Below are positions 57,140 through 64,000 of a DNA stretch of 64,000 bases, piece by piece. A program made the translations under genes and the position numbers. The stretch is from positions 192,598,766 to 192,662,765 of the forward strand of contig OY856188.1 of NCBI GenBank assembly GCA_963693315.1, in the 5' to 3' direction. The notes under the pieces are model-generated. The model ran no database searches, had not been told where the DNA came from, and was given only the letters and a program-made list of their open reading frames with translations. Within the stretch, counting starts at the first letter, position 1; each line of letters begins with the position of its first letter. Source of the stretch: Diogma glabrata (taxonomy: Eukaryota > Arthropoda > Insecta > Diptera > Cylindrotomidae).

Positions 57140-57880
57140 CGGTAAACCCTGCTTGGGATGTTACCCCAAAAACTGCATTGTTTTTTGTTTATTTTACGTT
57201 GAAACTTTCAACTTTGGGGTTTAACGAATAAGAACCAAACTTCAAGAAGCTCTTAGTCCGTTTGTAATGGGTCGACAGAACCATTCACCCATCATTTGTT
57301 TGGTTTTTTCTGAGCAAAATTTTTTATTAGCATAACTTTTTGAGTAATTCATGAAAAACCGCCTGAAAACATGCTTTTCGGTAGAAAAATTGACATGCTC
57401 ACTCGCGAATAAGTCGAAAAGTATTGACTTTCAGAAAAAACATTATACAACAAAAAAGGCTTAGAATTAGGCCATCTATCTGTTCTTGGACTTATTTTTA
57501 ATGAAACATTTTTCGCCAAACATTTTTCTTGTAATTTATTTAGTTCACTACTCACCCACTTTGCTATATAGTACAAAGGAGCACCGAGATTTGAAACAAT
57601 TGGTCTTATTTGTTCACCTACCATATGAATTTTTTGTTAGAAATATTTTGACGGTTTTGTGTATTTTCTTTTAAATTATTGATAGTCGTTCATTTTTCTA
57701 ATTGGATTATTTCTTGCCTAAGAATATTCCTTCATCTATTAGTTTTTGGCCTTTCCGTATATAATTTATCCAGAATGATAAGATTTTTTCCTTTTGTCTG
57801 ACTTCGTATAGACACATTCTTTTCCATGGGTCATGTAAGATGTTTAGCACTTTTTTAGTCCCTTGTGAGTCTTTGTTTCT
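57140..57880. repeat. Interspersed repeat family R5, copy 2, and related AT-rich sequence
   Basis: 57600-57880 follows 38860-39060. The part before it (57230-57430) shares GTTTTT-TGAGTAA-TCA-GAAAAACCG and AAGTCGAAAAGTATTGAC-type motifs with the left part of the Helitron-splitting insertion (44500-44660). Non-coding, with short - strand frames of 60-90 codons that I do not call. Confidence 0.5.
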
Positions 57881-59209
57881 GTTTGACAAATGGCGCGATT
57901 GTACCGATTGCAGTCCATGCGATTGCAGTTCGTGTTCTACAAAAGTTTTTAACGTTGGCAGTTGTGTGCTGCCGTAATGAAGCTAATTTTTTTTATTTTC
58001 AATTATATATGTACCTAAAACCTATTATCTACTATCTATCTTATCTTTAATAATACGTATTTATTAAAATATATAAATAATATATCAATATAATATTTCC
58101 GTAATGACTAATCAGATAATAAGATTAAAAGAAATTCGTTATTTTGTCATTCCTAATATCTTTATCGTGATTATTGCTAGTAGTATCTATAAAATAAAAA
58201 TATATTTGAAATTCTTTTGTAGCTATTGTTGTTCAATAAAATAATTATGAATGGTTGTTTCTAGCTCTATTTAATCGTGATTAAACATACTTGGGAGTCA
58301 ACAAGAAGTTTACTTAACATAAACCCAGAGGTCCAAAAGTTAGTGAACCCCTGGCAGTTATACAAAAAAATAATATTTCGCATCGGAAATCGTCTCTCGG
58401 TGGTTTTCGAGGTCGCTGATCATGAATCTGAGGTCTAATTAAAAAATTTCAATCGCCCAATGATGTGAGCTTATAATTTATAAATATAATTGACATTAAT
58501 TTGTGTGTCTTTCTTCATAGTAACTTTCATCTTGCTGAAATGTCATTTCAACTGCCAGCAGTTCTGTCATTCGTATGGGATACAAGACACCATCGATTAA
58601 TTTCCAACCCGAATTAATTCGATTTCATGTTGCGCTTCTGTCGTGATCTGAATTTGCTAATAATCTTATCCAACAGTTCACTTGATAGTAATAAGTAAAC
58701 TCTCTTAACAGCGGAACTCGGGAGGCAATGTGTCTTTGTTAACTGAATTTTTTTGTTTGTTGATTTGATGCTCTGTGTATTTTTTTTTTTTTTTCAAAAC
58801 ATATATCTGGCGCAGCGCAATTTTTTCCTTAGCAGTCAAATTCTCATCTGATTAATTATTTTTAAGGTTGTGTAATTCTAAAAAGCAATGGATTGCAACA
58901 TCTGAAAATTTATCAATATTCTCAAAGTTCTCTCTAAACGAAACCGCAACATTATGTAAGTTTATTGAGTTTATTGACTCTGTAGTATCTCGATACGAAA
59001 AATCAAAAACATTTTCTTTCTACAATTATATATAACATTCACGTTTTATACATCAATATCCACAGATAAAAACATGTGTTTTTAGAACACAATGACACAA
59101 TTAACAAACACTAATATTTATGTCTGTTACAACGCAGTTGTAGTTCCTTCAATAATACTTATATACGTATGAGACCACGAGATCGATGAAAAAGGCATGC
59201 TATAGGACA
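57881..59209. other. No gene seen; AT-rich
   Basis: No motif recognised on either strand. A T/A run lies near 58780-58798. Confidence 0.4.
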
Positions 59210-59560
59210 GTATAGAAGTAGTAGCAAGTATGTATATATATCTCCTGCATCAATCTTTTTCAATGTTGAATAACTATCATCATATTTGACTCTAAAGTGG
59301 CGGTCATCCAGATAAGAGTTTAAAATTTCATAAAACTGTTTGGGCAGATCTTTATGCAATTTATACTTTAAGCCATGATGCCAAGCTTTATCAAAAGCTT
59401 GAGCAAAATCAAGAAAGACTGTGGAGTACCCTTTTCGCTTCAATCGTTTCTTCAATAATATTCGTGATCCTGTGCACTTGTTCAATGGTAGAGTGGTTTT
59501 CTCTGAAACCAAACTGATGCGAAGGTATGAGGTTTCTATTTTCTATTATCTACGTTCAAT
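59210..59560 (-). pseudogene. Jockey-type LINE reverse transcriptase fragment
   Basis: On the - strand, IPSHQFGFRENHSTIEQVHR (about 59530-59470) and ITNIIEETIEA are followed, after a frame change near 59435, by GYSTVFLDFAQAFDKAWHHG (59430-59370), then QFYEILNSYLDDRHFRVKYD (59335-59275) and KKIDAG. This is RT motifs 2 to 4 of a jockey-group element, with the first catalytic Asp in FLD. The FADD part and all flanking domains are absent. Confidence 0.85.
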
Positions 59561-60689
59561 AGGCCAGTAAAGAAGGCAATGAGGTGGAACGGCTTGGATT
59601 AAAACATACTGAAACGTCTATTAGAAAACGTTATATCTTATAAAAAGTTATATCCGCACAACACAATCCACCACCGAAACAACGAATACTCAACAAATGG
59701 AAATTTATTTATACGTTGTTGTAATACATTTTGTTATCCTTATTACACAAAAAAAACATTTATGTTTTAATTTAATATTTTCATTTTGAATTTTACTATT
59801 CCAATTTATAATGTAAATACCTTTTTCTACTCCTATCACAGTAAATTATCAATTACATCACACTATCTATGACATGTAAATTGATTATTACAATAAGTGT
59901 AACGTAATGAGAATAAAAAGTGTTACGTAATGTATATTCATATATATATATATTACCTAACACTTTTAATAAAAAGAAAAATTTTTAATTAAAGAAAAAT
60001 ATAATTTTTAAAAATTAAATATTTCAATTCATTTTGACACAGAATAATGTAAAGCTTACCACAATTTGTCAACTGTTTGCATGTAATTTAAAATTAGTAG
60101 TTCATTTTTTCAAGTAATTATACATGTTTGTGCATTATAACAAAGTCGTAGAAAAAGTATATAACAAAACTTGAGCTGCAAACCATTTTCCATGCTCGTG
60201 AAGGTACTGCACTCTCGCCGCTACGCGACTCGTGCGCAATATTTTCACTCGCATGTAAAATGCTATTTACAGCTCTAGGTATGCAATATACTATTACGTT
60301 ACTTTTAGAATTTTGCTAGGGTTATGCAGGGCATTACTGTACACGTCTCGCTCAAAACATTTCGAAGAAAATCTAATAGATAATTGAAGGTTATTATACA
60401 TAAATTATTTTAAGATTTCAAATTTTTGCGATTACATTTTTATGTAAAAAAATTTTTAAATGTAGAAACAAATTCTTTTATTATTTTGTTATTTTGTTAT
60501 TACTTATTTTGTTAGTTGAACCATAAAACAATAACAAGGGTGATAACACTGTCGGTGTTTTAAAAATGACAAATCATTGTTCAAATAATTTCAACACCGA
60601 ACAAGGTGTAATAAGAGCAGCAATATGAGTGAATTTGATCAACGTTATCAAAATAGAACTGCTTTATATGTCAAAGCATAAAAATTACT
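59561..60689. other. No gene seen; AT-rich
   Basis: 60170-60300 has a piece resembling 41330-41420 (AATAGTATAATATG and CTTGCGCGAC-type motifs), perhaps a further interspersed repeat. A TA run lies at 59941-59954. Confidence 0.4.
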
Positions 60690-62065
60690 TCGGTCTGAAA
60701 GACCTAAGTATTACATTCATGAGCTCAAAGTGAAATTCTTACCCCACTTTTTTTGGCATTACTCGACGTTTTAGAACCTACTGATTCTAAAAAATCAAAA
60801 AAAATGTATGTCTGCTGTAGGCCGGCCGTCCGGCCGGCCGTCATTACCTACACTGCAGGGAAAACGACTGGAGGGATTTCAAAATTTTTTTTCTTCTAAA
60901 AATAGGTATTCACAAGAGACAGGTCCGAAAGGACGCTGTGTTCGAGAACTGTACCGGAAGTGTGTCAAAAAAATCATTGTGTGTGTCAAAAATAGCATAT
61001 TTTCATATTTTTGGCTTAAAAAACGTTCATTTTAAGTGATTACGAGTAGGAACATTAAATTTGGAGAAATCTTGATGGTAGGAATTAGTATGTGAGATCA
61101 AAAACTAGATTATTGCATTATAAGTTTGTCAAAAAAATTTTGTCAAGTGTGTCAAAAGAAAGATTTTTTTTTATTTTTTTACCTAATTTTTTGGTAAAAA
61201 AATGAAATTAATTGTTTGTTTGAAATGAAGTTTTATTATTATTATTGAAAATTATGGCATCATAAGTTTGTCAAAAAAATGTTGTCAAGTGTGTCAAAAG
61301 ATTTTTATTTAGTTTTTTACCCAATTTTTTGGAAAAAAATAAAATTGTTTGTTTGAAATGAAATTTTATTATTATTATTGAGAATTATGGCATTATAAGT
61401 TTGTCAAAAAATGTTGTCAAGTGTGTCAAAAAATGATTTCATTTATTTTTTTAGCCAATTTTTTGGAAAAGAAAATGTAACTGTTTTTATGACGTAAATG
61501 TAATTTAAAATGAAATTGGACATGGAAATTTTTGAATTTGTTATAGTTTTTGAAATATTTTTGGAATTTTGAAAAAGTTTGTATTTTTGATTTTGTAATA
61601 ATTTTTGCAATATTTTTAGAATTTCGGCAAAAGTATTAATTTTTGATTTTGTAAGAATTTTTGGAATATTTTTAGAATTTTGGAAAAAGTTTGGATTTTT
61701 AAGAATTTTTGGATTATTATTGGAATTTAGAAAAAATTTAAATATTTGATTTTATTCAATTTTTGGAATATTTTTGGAATTTTGAAAAAGTTTGATTTTA
61801 TTTAATTTAACAATATTTTCGGAATTTTGATTATAATTTTCCGGCAACGCATTGATGTTTCGTGTTAGTTTTGTAATAAATTTTTAAACAGATAAAAAAT
61901 ATTTGTGCTTTAACAAAGAGTTATGTTTGATATACATCGCTGCCCAAAACTAAAAACCATGTCCTCATAAAAGTTTTTTGCCGAAAACTATATCAAAATC
62001 CTTAACCCAGACCGAAGTCTTGATATCTCAGAGCTGTGAGATTTCAGCCCCTCCATATTTTGTTA
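60690..62065 (-). repeat. Repeat family R3, copy 3, inverted
   Basis: Read on the - strand it follows the same layout as the copies at 18595 and 46140: head (ATTTCAGCCCCTCC, GGCAGCGATGTATATCAAAC reversed at 62030-61910), minisatellite (61550-61820), TTTGACACACTTGACAA units (61130-61440), ATCCCTCCAGTCGTTTTC, a GGCCGGCCGGACGGCCGGCC motif (60821-60842) and the ACCGAAGTAAT tail at 60690. It is in the same sd intron as copy 2, about 13 kb away, in opposite orientation. Confidence 0.85.
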
Positions 62066-62455
62066 TTACGATCAGCTTATTCAATATGTTCTGATGTGGT
62101 TAATCAGACTTTTTGTTTCGTTTCGTGTTTTACATGTATTTAAACAACACAAAAAAACATTTTAAATATAAACAATTAAATTATCTTACTAACGTTAATA
62201 TACCATTAATCTTGCAAAGCTTTTATAAGAGATCTTAATCCCAAATTTAAATATTTCCAAGAAAAAAATGAAATAATTTTATATTTATGCTTATACTACT
62301 TATACTTACATTTTGTGTGGAGAAAAAAATGCTCGTGATTGTCTGTGTAATTTTTAAATTGGTGGCTCTGCAAACACTTCTTATCGTTTATCTAATTTTA
62401 ATTATCTTTGCTTTGAAAAAAGTAATCAATTTTTAATAACCGATTTTTCTTCTAG

Positions 62456-62496
62456 CAATTTTGGCAACCTGGTCTGCAAGCAAGCACATCACAAGA
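62456..62496 (+). CDS. sd: scalloped linker exon (QFWQPGLQ)
   Basis: 41 bases after TCTAG and before GTAAGT, encoding QFWQPGLQASTSQ and two bases of the next codon. QFWQPGLQ.STSQD is the linker that follows the TEA domain in fly Scalloped. The short exon is joined in phase to the next one 66 bases on, giving D-IKPF. It sits between the DNA-binding and Yorkie-binding domains and is probably disordered. Confidence 0.93.
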
Positions 62497-62562
62497 GTAA
62501 GTCTTTAGATGAAATTTGATTAATTATACTAGATTAATAATTTATAGTGTGTTTTGTTCTAG

Positions 62563-62743
62563 TATTAAACCATTTGCCCAACCTCCATATCCTACCGGTA
62601 AACCAGCAACAGCGGTGTCATCAGCAATTGAAAGTAGTCTCCAAGCAACACCAACACCTCCATGGGAAGGTAGATCAATTGCAACACACAGATTTAGACT
62701 GGTTGAGTTTTCAGCTTATCTGGAACTACAAAGAGAAGAAACC
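62563..62743 (+). CDS. sd: scalloped exon: linker end and start of the Yorkie-binding domain
   Basis: Begins after GTTCTAG with one base completing an Asp codon, then 60 codons and a GTAAGA donor. It encodes IKPFAQPPYPTGKPATAVSS, a variable Ser/Thr/Pro stretch, then PPWEGRSIATHRFRLVEFSA and YLELQREET, the first strands of the YAP/Yorkie-binding immunoglobulin-like fold. Compared with fly (PWEGRAIATHKFRLLEFTAF) the changes are conservative. The intron before it is 66 bp. Confidence 0.95.
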
Positions 62744-62799
62744 GTAAGAACCATATTGACATTAATAGATTTAAGATTGTTAATTTTTTTTTATTTTAG

Positions 62800-63026
62800 T
62801 ATCAAAAACATTTATTTGTGCATATAGGATCACCTACATATACAGACCCTCTATTGGAATCTGTTGATCTAAAACAAATTTATGACAAATTTCCTGAAAA
62901 GAAAGGCGGGCTGAAAGAATTATATGAAAAAGGACCACAAAATGCTTTCTTCCTTGTTAAATTTTGGGCTGATTTAAATACAAATTTAACAAATGAATCG
63001 GAAGTTTTCTATGGCGTATCTAGCCA
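62800..63026 (+). CDS. sd: scalloped exon: Yorkie-binding domain, central part
   Basis: Follows a 56-bp intron ending TTTTAG; 75 codons plus two bases, starting [10 protein letters not shown]. It continues [40 protein letters not shown] and [13 protein letters not shown], then [11 protein letters not shown]. This is the core of the Yki/YAP-binding surface, and DPLLESVD.(R/K)QI(Y/F)DKFPEK is nearly invariant in TEADs. The only supported donor (CA/GTTAGT) leaves CA, so the joining codon with the next exon is CAT (His) where fly and vertebrates have Gln. Confidence 0.95.
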
Positions 63027-63086
63027 GTTAGTATTTTTATACGTTTCGTTTTTGCATTCATATATAAATTTTGAATTTTTTTATAG

Positions 63087-63321
63087 TTACGAAAGCAATG
63101 AAAATATTGTGATAACATGTTCAACGAAAGTATGCTCATTTGGTAAACAAGTTGTGGAAAAGGTTGAAACAGAATATTCTCACTTAGAAAATGGACGATT
63201 TTTATATCGTATACCTAGATCACCGATGTGCGAATATATGATAAATTTTATAAATAAATTAAAACATTTACCGGAAAAATATATGATGAATAGCGTTTTA
63301 GAAAATTTTACAATATTACAG
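63087..63321 (+). CDS. sd: scalloped exon: Yorkie-binding domain, C-terminal part
   Basis: Starts after TTATAG with one base of the joining codon, then 78 codons to a GTAAGA donor. It encodes [40 protein letters not shown] and [20 protein letters not shown], and ends [13 protein letters not shown]. The Cys in SPMCEY is at the position of the autopalmitoylated cysteine of vertebrate TEADs (Cys359 in TEAD1). The intron that follows (from 63322) runs past the right edge, so the last exon, with the final strands and stop codon, is outside the window. Confidence 0.96.
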
Positions 63322-64000
63322 GTAAGAATAATAATACATTTTGTTACAAAAGATGTAGACATTGTGTTAAGTAATAAATTTATTTTAATAGTTAAACCTT
63401 AGATTATAAAATATACAGGATAAGCAATATTATATATACTTTGTGTATGTACACTATAAAACTATAAAAAAAATTGAAGCTTTCTTTTAAATCTAATTTT
63501 ATATTGAAAATTTTTTGCCTTAGTTTTATTTTAATTTAACCCAATGAAATTCTCTAAAATGTAATGACATCATTCAATTTCACCAATAACATTTGAATTA
63601 TACTAATAACAAATAGTTATACGTCTGGCCTACTGCGATATTAAAAACTATCAAAAAATTTTTGAAATAATTAACTGATATCCCAGTAGGCCAACGTATA
63701 ATTCATAAAAAATATATAAAGAAATAAAAAATGGCAAAAAATTTTCTGAACGAATTCTCCTCGTTCGTTGATAAATTCTCATAATTTTTTGAAAAATTCC
63801 TCAAGCAAGTATAGTATTTCAAATTATCACCGCCCTTGGGAAATTACTACTGAAAATAATTTTCATAAAAGAAAAGACTCCTGTAAAAATAAACACAAAA
63901 ATCGAAGATGCAGCATTTTTATCTCTTTCCATTTATAGAAAAAAAATATGTAATTTTTTTTTATTGAAAGTTAGGCATGTTTAGTGTTAATATAATTATA
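63322..64000 (+). other. sd: scalloped intron, left part
   Basis: AT-rich intron sequence after the GTAAGA donor. It contains one hairpin, described separately, and no reading frame for the expected last exon (VV.NRDTQETLLC-type sequence was looked for and not seen). Confidence 0.7.
63617..63701. repeat. sd: 85-bp hairpin in the last visible sd intron
   Basis: TTATACGTCTGGCCTACTG, GATAT on the left pairs with ATATC, CAGTAGGCCAACGTATAA on the right, with two or three mismatches. Probably a small MITE; the arm size would also suit a miRNA-like stem, for which there is no other evidence. Confidence 0.75.

Larger units (their letters stand above)
40488..62455 (+). other. sd: 21,968-bp intron of scalloped, filled with transposon remains
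   Basis: Bounded by GTAAGA at 40488 and TCTAG at 62451-62455. It separates the post-TEA exon from the linker exon and contains the Helitron, LINE fragments and repeats listed separately. Both bounding exons are phase 0. The first 2.1 kb (40488-42600) is AT-rich with no feature recognised, apart from a piece near 41330-41420 resembling 60170-60300. Confidence 0.85.

Overview
The window looks like AT-rich insect nuclear DNA with short GT-AG introns next to very long ones. Its one recognisable host gene is scalloped (sd), the insect TEAD/TEF transcription factor of the Hippo pathway, on the + strand. Six exons are readable: the C-terminal part of the TEA DNA-binding domain (40087-40217), a 41-residue in-frame exon (40365-40487), then after a 22-kb intron a short linker exon (62456-62496) and three exons of the Yorkie/YAP-binding domain (62563-62743, 62800-63026, 63087-63321). 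The last exon lies beyond the right edge. The exon for the first half of the TEA domain was not found in the 40 kb upstream, so much or all of 1-40086 may be intron or 5' flank of sd. A dipteran-like insect is my guess from the linker sequence; this is weak.

Almost everything else is transposon-derived. From left to right: the 3' half of a BEL/Pao retrotransposon with an intact pol end, a 3.4-kb non-coding tail containing degenerate tandem units, a polypurine tract and the start of the 3' LTR (2-~5850); a 154-bp compound tandem array and a 28-bp array (6068-6770); an interspersed AT-rich repeat family and long hairpins (7186-10475); a decayed hAT element with 8-bp target duplications (11917-16895); a 510-bp foldback (17143-17653); a solo LTR with a 4-bp target duplication (17716-18539); the first copy of a repeat with an internal minisatellite (18595-20515); a cluster of three small inverted-repeat elements (20934-21803); and a second hAT element, GTF2IRD2-like, with 8-bp target duplications and its own nested insertion (25203-29080). 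Then come two copies of a CCCGGGTA-ended element (31745-32150, 38106-38576), a 143-bp tandem array followed by an RTE-type LINE (34068-36610), and an AGGGTTCCGTA-ended repeat (39246-39584).

The 22-kb sd intron (40488-62455) holds a Helitron Rep/helicase pseudogene on the - strand (42619-49360). It is split by a 4.1-kb TA-flanked insertion that contains a cysteine-rich CXC-type coding remnant and a second copy of the minisatellite repeat. The intron also holds a short broken coding stretch resembling the N-terminus of RFX5/7-type proteins (50388-50691), fragments of at least three LINE reverse transcriptases on the - strand (53450-56845, 59210-59560), and an inverted third copy of the minisatellite repeat (60690-62065).

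No CRISPR array, rRNA or convincing functional tRNA was seen. Most calls of family identity rest on recognising protein motifs by eye; no database search was run.
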